DNA from: Bordetella parapertussis
GTDB taxonomy: Bacteria; Pseudomonadota; Gammaproteobacteria; Burkholderiales; Burkholderiaceae_B
DNA: 13,408 nucleotides
Direction of reading: 5' to 3'
Assembly (NCBI GenBank): GCA_945883615.1
Contig: CAMCYB010000045.1
Span: 1 to 13,408, forward strand
In this document: positions 1 to 6,051 of the stretch, one piece after another
How positions within the stretch are numbered: the first letter of the stretch is position 1
Layout of the letters: each line of letters opens with the position of its first letter
Position numbers and translations under genes: made by a program
The notes under the pieces: model-generated
Seen by the model: only the letters and a program-made list of their open reading frames with translations
Told to the model about the DNA's origin: nothing
The model's database searches: none

Positions 1-1
1 T

Positions 2-133
2 CAGCTTTGGAAGGTTCACGAGGCTCATCTGCTCGATGAGCGCACTGGCCAGACGCACGTGATGCAAATGAATGCGCGCGAACTGGGAAATTCAGAACTG
101 ATTGATCTTCTGGAGCCCGTTTGTACGCACTAA
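2..133 (+). CDS. 3' end of an unrecognised gene (partial, runs off the left edge)
   Basis: An open frame enters from the left edge and gives 43 residues before a TAA at 131-133. It begins QLWKVHEAH and ends LLEPVCTH. I recognise no motif. It is acidic and fairly hydrophilic, with no membrane segment. Its first 120 bases are about 53% G+C by hand count, above the genes that follow. The frame stops about 16 bases before recognisable trmL sequence begins on the same strand, in a different frame. In related bacteria intact trmL would occupy this stretch, so this is sequence brought in beside a truncated trmL. It could be the last gene of a mobile element or simply DNA joined by rearrangement. The opposite strand has no long open frame here. 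Whether it is a real gene is uncertain, because only 43 codons are visible. Confidence 0.4.
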   Translation, partial: QLWKVHEAHLLDERTGQTHVMQMNARELGNSELIDLLEPVCTH

Positions 134-146
134 ATGGCAGAAGTCA

Positions 147-290
147 GGAGAACAACGCTTTCGTTTGCCCATGCTGCCGGGTCAACGCAGTTTGAACCTT
201 TCAAACGCCGTAGCTATTACCGTTTTTGAGGCGTGGCGGCAAGTTGGTTATCTCGGTGCGGCCGACAAACCCCCATCTCGACGCGTTTAA
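147..290 (+). pseudogene. trmL: trmL remnant: C-terminal part of tRNA (cytidine/uridine-34-2'-O)-methyltransferase
   Basis: TrmL is a SPOUT-family enzyme that methylates the ribose of the wobble nucleotide in certain leucine tRNAs. The fragment reads [19 protein letters not shown] and continues [17 protein letters not shown]. This matches the conserved C-terminal SAM-binding trefoil-knot motifs of the family (IPM, SRSLNLSN, V-hydrophobic-EAWRQ). Family members are about 155 residues. Only about the last 45 are present, and the N-terminal half (NTGNIIR, FGPETRGL) is missing. Upstream bases in all three frames do not encode it. An in-frame ATG at 102 lies outside the homologous part and carries unrelated residues. 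Family resemblance starts near base 150, so the breakpoint is around 140-150. The TAA at 288-290 lies 4 bp from the end of the convergent Bug gene. The remnant should be non-functional unless another copy exists. Confidence 0.75.
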
Positions 291-299
291 TCGTTTAAT
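284..299. repeat. 8-bp perfect tandem duplication between two convergent gene ends
   Basis: The octamer CGTTTAAT occurs at 284-291 and again at 292-299. The first copy holds the stop of the trmL remnant (TAA at 288-290). The second holds the stop of the convergent Bug gene (reverse complement TAA at 295-297). An 8-bp tandem match could occur by chance about once in several such windows, so alone it is weak. It matters mainly beside the three longer duplications elsewhere in the window. Confidence 0.7.
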
Positions 300-1302
300 T
301 CGCTTGTGACAAACTGTTAATTTTGTTGCGCCACTGAACCGTTTCAAGCTCAATACGATTTGAAAGTGCATGAGGGGTTGATCTTTGCGGTGTGAAATAG
401 AGTGCCTGAAACTTTTGTTGAATGGTAGGCTCAGCTAATAACGTTTGAATGGCTTCGTTCAGTTGATTCACTATGCGTGTAGGCGTACCGGCTGGGGCAA
501 GTATGGCGTGCCATACTTGTGTGTCAAGGGTGGGGTAACCGAGAGCGGTAAAAGTGGGTATTGAGTCAAGGGTAGGCAAATCGTATGAGTTGGCTTTTAC
601 TGTTGATGTGGTGGCAAGCACTTTCAATTTATTTTGTTGTCGTTGTGCCTCGACAACGCCAGGTTCGAGCAAGGCAATTTGAATTTGATTATCTAGTAAT
701 GCCGACATAATTTGCTGTGAGCTTAAATAGGGCACTTGCATGAGATCAGTTTTCGTGGCTTGCATAAACATGCGGGCGACCATGGCAGACGCACTTCCTA
801 AACCATCAGAACCCACATTAAACTTACCGGGTGTTTCTTGTAGCTTTTTGATTAAACCTGCAAGGCTTTCAACGCCCCATTCTTGATTAATGACTAAGAT
901 CTGCGGGGTGTAAGCGATTAGGCTTATGGGTGAAAGGTCTCGCCACGGAAAATTACGCCCACGAACTGAGTGCACATTGGGTTCGATAACTAAAGGGCCA
1001 TTTGAGGTGTAGAGCAAACTGTAGCCATCACCTTTTTGCTTAATGGCGTAAGCAGTGCCGACATGCCCTGATTCGCTTGGCATGTTTTCAATAACAATTT
1101 TTTGACCTAAAAGTTGACTGAGTGGCGGCGCCACGGTTCTCGCCATCGTATCGGTCACAGAGCCTATTGCAGCGGGCACGATGAGTTTGATGGGTTTTTC
1201 ATTGGGCCAAGCTGCTTGAGCGGGTGACAGCCAAGTCACCATTAAACATGCAAAAACGATTGCTGATTGTTTGAAGTTGAAATGTTTTTGAAAGAAGTGC
1301 AT
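295..1302 (-). CDS. Bug/TctC-family periplasmic substrate-binding protein
   Basis: A secreted solute-binding protein of the Bug (Bordetella uptake gene)/TctC type. These usually bind small carboxylates for tripartite tricarboxylate transporters or for sensing. From the ATG at 1302 it has 335 residues. Residues 1-30 are a signal peptide (basic and aromatic start, hydrophobic core, SPAQA cleavage site). The family opening follows (WPNEKPIKLIVP, residues 32-43). The first ligand-loop, normally PFxPGGxxD, reads PAAIGSVTD, and the second, normally ENRPGAGG, reads ENMPSESGH, so the pocket is divergent. The DGYSLLYTSNG stretch (92-102) and the C-terminal APAGTP segment are typical. A TTG nine bases upstream (1311) is an alternative start. 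The gene lies 18 bp after gpsA and is probably co-transcribed. No TctA or TctB membrane subunit is visible, so it is an orphan binding protein of unknown ligand. Confidence 0.85.
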   Translation of the reverse strand: MHFFQKHFNFKQSAIVFACLMVTWLSPAQAAWPNEKPIKLIVPAAIGSVTDTMARTVAPPLSQLLGQKIVIENMPSESGHVGTAYAIKQKGDGYSLLYTSNGPLVIEPNVHSVRGRNFPWRDLSPISLIAYTPQILVINQEWGVESLAGLIKKLQETPGKFNVGSDGLGSASAMVARMFMQATKTDLMQVPYLSSQQIMSALLDNQIQIALLEPGVVEAQRQQNKLKVLATTSTVKANSYDLPTLDSIPTFTALGYPTLDTQVWHAILAPAGTPTRIVNQLNEAIQTLLAEPTIQQKFQALYFTPQRSTPHALSNRIELETVQWRNKINSLSQAN

Positions 1303-1320
1303 CGGTGACAAAAGATAAGG

Positions 1321-2385
1321 TTATTCAGATTTTGCTTCGCGGGCGAGCAATTGCGAAACCGCTTGTTTCACCGACACATGATGAAATAAAACCTGACAAA
1401 CCGCGTCAGTAATGGGCATGTCAACCCCTAACGACTTGGCACGAATGGCTACGGCTTGCGCACATCGCACACCTTCGGCGGTGAGCCCGCTTGCTAAAAT
1501 ATCAGGCAAGCTTTGCCCTTTACCGAGCGCTAAACCGACTTGTCGATTACGAGATAGCTCGCCAGTGGCTGTTAGCACTAAATCACCTAAACCGGTCAAC
1601 CCAGAAAACGTGGCGGCATCAGCGCCTATTTTGACGCCAAACCGCGTCATTTCAGCCAAACCTCGGGTAATTAATGCTGCGCGGGCATTGTTACCCAGCG
1701 CCAACCCATCTGCAATACCGCACGCGATCGCCATAATATTTTTTAGTGCACCACCGACTTCAACACCAACGACGTCAGCCGTTGCGTAAATACGCATTGG
1801 GTCATGGTGAAAAACCTCACGCACCAAAGCGCGTAACGACGCATCGACACTTGCGATTGTGAGTGCGACGGGCAAGCCCAGCGCCACCTCTTTTGCGAAA
1901 GAAGGGCCCGACAACACACCTAAAGAATAATGGGCTGAAGCCCCTAATGCTTGAGCCACGATTTCGTGGGGTAATTGACCGGTATGGGGGTCTAAGCCTT
2001 TACAGGTCCAGATAATTGATGTTTTAGGTTGTGTGGCGGTCTGGTTTGAAACATGAAAGTGTTGCGATAAATGATTGCACATGTAGCGCAGACCAATGAC
2101 CGGCGTACCCAAAATAATAATTGCCGGTATTTGAGTCGATTGTGTCGTGCCAAACTCTATTGCTTGCGTGATGTCAGCGGTATATTGAATGGAAGCGGGT
2201 AAATCTAGACCGGGTAAATAACGCACATTACGGCGGTGGGCAGACATTGACTGAATTAAATCAATGTCACGCGCCCACAAGCACACATCATGGTGAGTTG
2301 CTGCCGCAGCGGCCAGCGCCGTACCCCAAGCACCCGCGCCGAGCACTGAAACGCGTATGCGGGGTTGTGAGGCATGCACAATCAA
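1321..2385 (-). CDS. gpsA: NAD(P)H-dependent glycerol-3-phosphate dehydrogenase
   Basis: A cytoplasmic enzyme that reduces dihydroxyacetone phosphate to sn-glycerol-3-phosphate, the backbone precursor of phospholipids. Visible features are the Rossmann dinucleotide loop GAGAWGTALA (residues 16-25), CKGLD (128-132), LSGPSFAKEV (158-167), catalytic Lys215 within GGALKNIMAIACG, and GLTGLGDLVLT with SRNRQVG (262-284). At 354 residues it is a little longer than the E. coli enzyme (339). The extra length lies mostly around residues 78-122. No ATG exists near the N-terminus: the candidates are TTG at 2385 and GTG at 2379, both with a poor Shine-Dalgarno sequence. The start lies about 7 bp after the secB stop, so expression probably depends on translational coupling within the rhodanese–grxC–secB–gpsA operon. 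The secB–gpsA pairing is common in Burkholderiales. Confidence 0.96.
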   Translation of the reverse strand: MIVHASQPRIRVSVLGAGAWGTALAAAAATHHDVCLWARDIDLIQSMSAHRRNVRYLPGLDLPASIQYTADITQAIEFGTTQSTQIPAIIILGTPVIGLRYMCNHLSQHFHVSNQTATQPKTSIIWTCKGLDPHTGQLPHEIVAQALGASAHYSLGVLSGPSFAKEVALGLPVALTIASVDASLRALVREVFHHDPMRIYATADVVGVEVGGALKNIMAIACGIADGLALGNNARAALITRGLAEMTRFGVKIGADAATFSGLTGLGDLVLTATGELSRNRQVGLALGKGQSLPDILASGLTAEGVRCAQAVAIRAKSLGVDMPITDAVCQVLFHHVSVKQAVSQLLAREAKSE

Positions 2386-2392
2386 ATCGAGG

Positions 2393-2923
2393 TTACTGAC
2401 GCGTCATGCTGGGCGGTAAGATCAACCCAGATTCGTTTGATTGACCGTTTGGTGAAACGGCTGCAGGTTGACCCTGTTCAGCTAAGCGCTGTTCGTAAAG
2501 CCCTTGAAAGTTAATGTCAGCTAAATGCAAAGGGGGAAGCGATGTGCGCGTGATGGCATCTGCCACGTTTGAACGCAGGTAAGGGTAGAGCATGGTGGGG
2601 CAAACAATGCCTAGAATAGGGTCAATTTGCTCGGCAGGCATGTTGGCCAGCTCGAAAATGCCCCCTTGAGTCGCTTCAACTAAATAAACCACTTTTTCTT
2701 CAATTTTAGTTGTGACCGTTACCGTGATGGTGACTTCAAAAAACGTATCAGCTAAACGTTGCCCGCCAACCCCGACATTGATGCTGACGGTTGGCGCCTC
2801 TTGTTCGAGAAAAGTTTGTGGTGCGTTGGGCATTTCAACTGACAGATCTTTTAAGTAAACACGTTGTAAGTTGAAAGCGGGTGTTTGTTCGTTTTGAGCA
2901 GCTTGAGCTTGTTGTTCAGACAT
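2393..2923 (-). CDS. secB: Protein-export chaperone SecB
   Basis: A tetrameric cytosolic chaperone that holds pre-secretory proteins unfolded and passes them to SecA. The 176-residue protein has the conserved core [19 protein letters not shown] (residues 18-36), FLEQEAP, the beta-strand stretch [43 protein letters not shown] and the C-terminal helix [13 protein letters not shown]. Both the N-terminal Q/A-rich tail (about 17 residues) and the C-terminal tail after residue 145 (rich in G, Q, S and N, ending SMTRQ) are longer than in the E. coli protein (155 aa). The ATG start has a modest purine-rich site (GGA) about 8 bases upstream. It lies between grxC, 62 bp upstream, and gpsA, 7 bp downstream, the usual arrangement in this group. 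Confidence 0.96.
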   Translation of the reverse strand: MSEQQAQAAQNEQTPAFNLQRVYLKDLSVEMPNAPQTFLEQEAPTVSINVGVGGQRLADTFFEVTITVTVTTKIEEKVVYLVEATQGGIFELANMPAEQIDPILGIVCPTMLYPYLRSNVADAITRTSLPPLHLADINFQGLYEQRLAEQGQPAAVSPNGQSNESGLILPPSMTRQ

Positions 2924-2959
2924 AAAAATTCCAGAAAAGGGCTTAAATTTAACGAAATG

Positions 2960-2995
2960 TGCAGTGCTTATTGTTCATGCAGTGCTTATTGTTCA
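2960..2995. repeat. 18-bp perfect tandem duplication across the grxC stop codon
   Basis: The unit TGCAGTGCTTATTGTTCA occurs at 2960-2977 and directly again at 2978-2995. On the minus strand the upstream copy contains the last two GrxC codons and its TAA (2986-2988). The second copy repeats that gene end in the grxC–secB spacer. Two identical 18-mers side by side are not expected by chance. This is a recent tandem duplication that left the encoded protein unchanged. Confidence 0.9.
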
Positions 2996-3246
2996 CTCAG
3001 CAGGGGTATCAAGCCACCTGCTTTATCAAGTGCAGCCAAGTCATCATAACCGCCGACATGGGTATCGCCGATGTAAATTTGTGGCACCGAACGGCGTTGT
3101 GTACGGCTCATCATGAGTTCCCGTTGTGAAGGGTCAAGGTCGATGCGAACCTTTTCAATATGGCTCACCCCGCGTTGTTTAAGCAAGTGTTCCGCTCGAA
3201 CACAGTAGGGGCAAATAGCCGTGCAATACATTAATACAGGTTTCAT
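2986..3246 (-). CDS. grxC: Glutaredoxin 3
   Basis: A small cytoplasmic glutathione-dependent dithiol oxidoreductase that reduces protein disulfides and glutathione mixed disulfides. The 86-residue protein carries the CPYC active site (residues 12-15), the cis-proline segment SVPQIYIG (53-60) and the glutathione-binding HVGGYDDL (63-70), in normal glutaredoxin order and length. The frame extends further upstream to 3477, but that part overlaps the rhodanese gene. The ATG at 3246 gives the family-length protein, and GAG lies a few bases upstream as a ribosome site. It starts 7 bp after the rhodanese stop and precedes secB, an arrangement conserved in Burkholderiales. Its 3' end has been tandemly duplicated (2960-2995). 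Confidence 0.96.
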   Translation of the reverse strand: MKPVLMYCTAICPYCVRAEHLLKQRGVSHIEKVRIDLDPSQRELMMSRTQRRSVPQIYIGDTHVGGYDDLAALDKAGGLIPLLSEQ

Positions 3247-3253
3247 TTTGATC

Positions 3254-3667
3254 TCAGCGCTTAGTTGACAGGGGCAAACCGGCTTGTGCCCAGGCGTTAA
3301 TGCCGCCTTGCATGACAAAAACCTGTTCAAAACCCATTTTACGGAGCTTGGCCGCAACACCGAAAGCGGTTTGACCTCTATCGCAAGCCAAAATAATAGG
3401 GCGCCCTTTGGGCAGGCTAGGGCCTTTAGTGGGTAGGTCGGCGACAGGCAAGTTACGCGAGTCTGCAACATGGCCATTTTGATAGGTTGCTAACGGACGA
3501 ATATCAATAACCATACCGTTTTGATGATTCATCATTTGAATAACTTGAGCAGTACTCAAAGCTTTGCCGCCTCGGCTTTGTTGAATGAAGGGCCACAGTA
3601 ACAATAAGCCAGAACTCACTGCAATACCGACTAAAAGCAGATTGTTTGTTTCAAGAAAAAAATTCAC
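3254..3667 (-). CDS. Membrane-anchored rhodanese-like sulfurtransferase
   Basis: A single-domain rhodanese (137 aa) tethered to the membrane by one N-terminal segment (about residues 9-28). The rhodanese domain (about 38-134) has the VIDIRPLATYQNGHVADSRN motif (53-72), the active-site loop beginning at Cys95 (CDRGQTA) and the ending GGINAWAQAGLPL (121-133). An intact loop cysteine suggests it can carry a persulfide, but the substrate is unknown. The start is GTG at 3667: no upstream ATG is available, the membrane segment requires this start, and AGGT lies about 8 bases upstream. It is the first gene of the operon with grxC, secB and gpsA. The same rhodanese–grxC–secB order occurs in many proteobacteria, where it resembles YibN-type proteins. 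Confidence 0.9.
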   Translation of the reverse strand: MNFFLETNNLLLVGIAVSSGLLLLWPFIQQSRGGKALSTAQVIQMMNHQNGMVIDIRPLATYQNGHVADSRNLPVADLPTKGPSLPKGRPIILACDRGQTAFGVAAKLRKMGFEQVFVMQGGINAWAQAGLPLSTKR

Positions 3668-3712
3668 AGTTTTTGACCTATTTTTAGACGTCCAGACAGG
3701 ACATTAAGAACA

Positions 3713-3718
3713 ATTATA
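3713..3718 (-). promoter_or_regulatory. Candidate -10 box for the rhodanese–grxC–secB–gpsA–Bug operon
   Basis: On the minus strand the spacer between the divergent rhodanese and gpmA genes contains a perfect TATAAT, 45 bases before the rhodanese GTG. No good -35 hexamer lies 16-18 bases upstream (AGAGCC is the best-placed match). The assignment therefore rests on the -10 match and its position in an 89-bp divergent intergenic region. The gpmA promoter must lie in the same spacer, but I could not place it confidently. Confidence 0.4.
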
Positions 3719-3756
3719 AAATGCTTGTACACATTGGCTCTTAAATACTGATAATT

Positions 3757-4506
3757 ATGTTCACACTCGTCTTAATGCGCCATGGCGAAAGCCAATGGAA
3801 TCTTGAAAATCGCTTCACAGGTTGGACAGATATTGACTTAACTGAATTGGGTCGTCAGCAGGCCCAGCAGGCAGGCATTTTACTCAAAGAAAAAGGGTTT
3901 ACTTTTGACATTGCCTTTTCCTCAGTATTAAAGCGCGCCATTCGTACACTTTGGACAACGCTTGACGCGATGGACTTGATGTACATTCCCATACACAACA
4001 ATTGGCGCCTCAATGAACGCCATTACGGCAATTTGCAGGGTCTAAATAAGGCTGAAACGGCTGCTGAATTTGGCGATGAACAGGTTTTAATCTGGCGTCG
4101 TGCCTATGCCATTGCACCAGAGCCGCTTTCGTTAAATGATCCCCGCCACCCAAGGTTTGACGTGCGGTATAGCCGTTTAACGTCTGAGCAATTGCCCGCA
4201 ACAGAGTGCTTGCAAGACACGGTTACACGTGTTTTGCCCTTTTGGAACGAAACCATTGCCCCCTCAATTCGTGCCGGACGCAAGGTATTGATCGCGGCGC
4301 ATGGGAATAGCTTACGCGCCTTAATTAAGCATTTAGATCAAATTTCAGAGGAAGATATTGTTGAATTGAATATTCCAACTGGGCAACCATTGGTTTATAC
4401 GCTTGACGAGAATCTCAAACCCATTAGTCGGGCATATTTGGCTGACCCGGCTACGATTGCCTCTGCTCAAGCTGCTGTGGCTGCTCAAGGTAAGGCTAAG
4501 GTTTAA
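3757..4506 (+). CDS. gpmA: 2,3-bisphosphoglycerate-dependent phosphoglycerate mutase
   Basis: Interconverts 3- and 2-phosphoglycerate in glycolysis and gluconeogenesis through a phosphohistidine intermediate. The 249-residue length is typical. Visible are the RHGES signature with catalytic His9 (residues 8-12), [13 protein letters not shown] (18-30), [16 protein letters not shown] with Glu87, the cofactor-dependent region [12 protein letters not shown], and the second catalytic histidine His182 in [14 protein letters not shown]. The final A/Q/K-rich tail (about 237-249) is longer than in E. coli. The ATG at 3757 gives the exact family N-terminus although no strong Shine-Dalgarno sequence precedes it. 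It is the first gene of the plus-strand operon with envC, ctpA and the E1-like gene. The envC ATG follows the stop by only 3 bases. Confidence 0.97.
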   Translation: MFTLVLMRHGESQWNLENRFTGWTDIDLTELGRQQAQQAGILLKEKGFTFDIAFSSVLKRAIRTLWTTLDAMDLMYIPIHNNWRLNERHYGNLQGLNKAETAAEFGDEQVLIWRRAYAIAPEPLSLNDPRHPRFDVRYSRLTSEQLPATECLQDTVTRVLPFWNETIAPSIRAGRKVLIAAHGNSLRALIKHLDQISEEDIVELNIPTGQPLVYTLDENLKPISRAYLADPATIASAQAAVAAQGKAKV

Positions 4507-4509
4507 TTG

Positions 4510-5985
4510 ATGTTGCGGCTGAGCGCGTGGGGTTTGATCTGGTGTTTAACAATAAGCCCTGTGTTTGCTCAAGATAAATCAACTGCACAAATATTAGATG
4601 CTCGTAAAAAAACACTTGATAATGATCGAGAGTCGCTGCGTTTACGCATTCAATCTATGCAAATGCAGCTTGAAACGCGAGATGTGGCAAGTCAACAAGC
4701 CGCTGATCAGTTGAAAATTTCAGAAGCCGCCATTTCTAAAATAATTAGGCAGATCAAATTACTTGAAGTTGATCTTAAAAAGTCTCAAGAACAGCTTAAA
4801 ACCCTAACCACCGAGGTTCAGGCACAACGCAAAGTGATGTTGCTCAGTCGTGATCGACTGGCTGCTCAACTTAGAGCGCAATACAGTAGCGGTTTATCAC
4901 CCTGGAGTGCACTTTTGGCGGGTGAAAACCCGCAAGCGCTTGGGCGCGAGTTAGGGTACCTAGATTATGTTGCCCGGGCAAGAACAGAGGCCATTCAAAC
5001 ATTAACCAACGATGTGGCACGTTTAAATGATTTAGAGCAAGCTGAAAAAAAACGTCGCGATCATATTGAAAGTAATGTCAAAGAAACCGATAGCCAGAAA
5101 CAAGCCCTAGTCAAGCAACGTAAAGAAAGGTCGAATGTCTTAGCGCGTATTGAAGACGACATTCGTTTGCAAAAAGCAGAAATGAGCCGCTTAGGGCAAA
5201 ATGAAAAACGCCTCAGCGACTTGGTCGAGGGGCTCGAATTGCAATTACAGGCGCAACGACAAGCTGAAAAACAAGCCGCTGTTGCTGCGAAAGAGGCGGC
5301 CCGTCAAGCTGAGGCAGTGCAAACACGTCAACAAGCAGAGCTTGACCAACGCAATCTTCAAATTGCGCGTGAGCAAAACAAAAAACAGCCTTCCGTTGCC
5401 GATCAATTTACAGACGAGCAATCAGAGCCTAATCTTGACTCTAGCGAAAAAAGTGATCAACTTTTAGCTAAAGACCAGACGATTGACCAAGAAAGAGAGG
5501 TTCAACAAGTTAAAGTTCAACGTGCACAAACGCGCGCTGAGCAAGAAAAATTGGCATTGGCTCGACAGCAGGCTGTTTTGTCAACATTGCCAGATGGTGG
5601 CGGTATAAAGCGCGGTATGAAGCCCCCCGTTCCGGGGAAGGTTTTGGCGCGCTTTGGAACCAATCGGCCTGATGGCGGAACATGGCGAGGTTTGTTACTA
5701 ACGGCTGATGAAGGTGCTCCTGTGCACGCTGTTGCACCCGGCACAGTGGTTTATTCAACTTGGCTACGTGGTTTTGGCAACCTTCTCTTTATTGACCATG
5801 GCGACGAATTTTTAACGATTTATGCTTTTAACCAAAGTCTGCTTAAACAAGTTGGCGATGTGGTTAAAAAAGGGGAAACCATAGCGTTAGCGGGGAATAC
5901 AGGCGGCCAGCTTGAATCAGCCCTATACTTCGAGATAAGACACAAAGGAGCACCCATTGACCCTTTGCTATATATTAGTTATTGA
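4510..5985 (+). CDS. envC: EnvC-type murein hydrolase activator (degenerate LytM/M23 domain)
   Basis: A periplasmic activator of septal amidases. In E. coli, EnvC is controlled by FtsEX and switches on AmiA and AmiB to split daughter cells. From the ATG at 4510 (491 aa) it has a signal peptide (cleavage near FAQ, residue 21) and a long Q/K/E/R-rich coiled coil (about 30-240). A second charged helical stretch runs to about 355, followed by a LytM fold (about 365-488). The LytM zinc ligands are lost: the usual HxH is Ala-Leu-Tyr (471-473, before FEIRH) and the YGH position reads YAFNQS (438-443), as in EnvC's YGYNQS. It is therefore predicted to be catalytically inactive, an activator rather than a peptidase. 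An in-frame TTG at 4507 directly abuts the gpmA stop, but the ATG with AAGG upstream is the better start. The 3' end lies in an 11-bp tandem duplication. Confidence 0.92.
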   Translation: MLRLSAWGLIWCLTISPVFAQDKSTAQILDARKKTLDNDRESLRLRIQSMQMQLETRDVASQQAADQLKISEAAISKIIRQIKLLEVDLKKSQEQLKTLTTEVQAQRKVMLLSRDRLAAQLRAQYSSGLSPWSALLAGENPQALGRELGYLDYVARARTEAIQTLTNDVARLNDLEQAEKKRRDHIESNVKETDSQKQALVKQRKERSNVLARIEDDIRLQKAEMSRLGQNEKRLSDLVEGLELQLQAQRQAEKQAAVAAKEAARQAEAVQTRQQAELDQRNLQIAREQNKKQPSVADQFTDEQSEPNLDSSEKSDQLLAKDQTIDQEREVQQVKVQRAQTRAEQEKLALARQQAVLSTLPDGGGIKRGMKPPVPGKVLARFGTNRPDGGTWRGLLLTADEGAPVHAVAPGTVVYSTWLRGFGNLLFIDHGDEFLTIYAFNQSLLKQVGDVVKKGETIALAGNTGGQLESALYFEIRHKGAPIDPLLYISY

Positions 5986-5995
5986 TTAGTTATTG
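5974..5995. repeat. 11-bp perfect tandem duplication across the envC stop codon
   Basis: ATTAGTTATTG occurs at 5974-5984 and immediately again at 5985-5995. The envC stop TGA (5983-5985) spans the junction. The first copy encodes the final Ile-Ser-Tyr and the second repeats it past the stop. A chance 11-bp tandem match in a window this size has an expectation of only a few in a thousand, so this is a real local duplication at a gene end. Confidence 0.85.
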
Positions 5996-5998
5996 AAA

Positions 5999-6033
5999 TG
6001 AGGCGTTAAGCCTCAAAACATGGGTTTTAACCC
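5999..6033 (+). other. Two adjacent small hairpins in the envC–ctpA spacer
   Basis: TGAGGC (5999-6004) pairs perfectly with GCCTCA (6010-6015) around a GTTAA loop. It is followed by GGGT (6022-6025) pairing with ACCC (6030-6033). There is no T-run after either, so they are not classical intrinsic terminators. They lie between the envC stop and the ctpA ribosome site (GGA at about 6044-6046). They could be an mRNA-processing or attenuation element within the operon, or carry no function. Confidence 0.45.
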
Positions 6034-6051
6034 TTCCGAAATGGAATTTGC

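Noticed and set aside
102..290. A complete 62-residue gene starting at ATG 102
   Set aside because: Only residues from about 150 onward match a known family (TrmL C-terminus). The first 16 codons are read from the foreign sequence in a different frame from its own open frame, so the ATG is incidental.
1412..1789. A 125-residue plus-strand frame inside gpsA (and similar frames inside argB, gmhA, ctpA and others)
   Set aside because: These are shadow frames opposite or within strongly conserved genes. They have no motifs and no independent ribosome sites.
2986..3477. A 163-residue protein fused upstream of glutaredoxin
   Set aside because: The extra N-terminal part lies in an alternate frame of the rhodanese gene and has no family resemblance. 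The ATG at 3246 gives the standard 86-residue GrxC.
3725..3755. A gpmA promoter with TTGTAC and GATAAT
   Set aside because: The spacing is 19 bases and the -10 would sit two bases before the ATG, so transcription would begin inside the gene.
4507..4509. TTG as the envC start
   Set aside because: It directly abuts the gpmA stop and adds one residue only. The adjacent ATG at 4510 has better spacing from AAGG.
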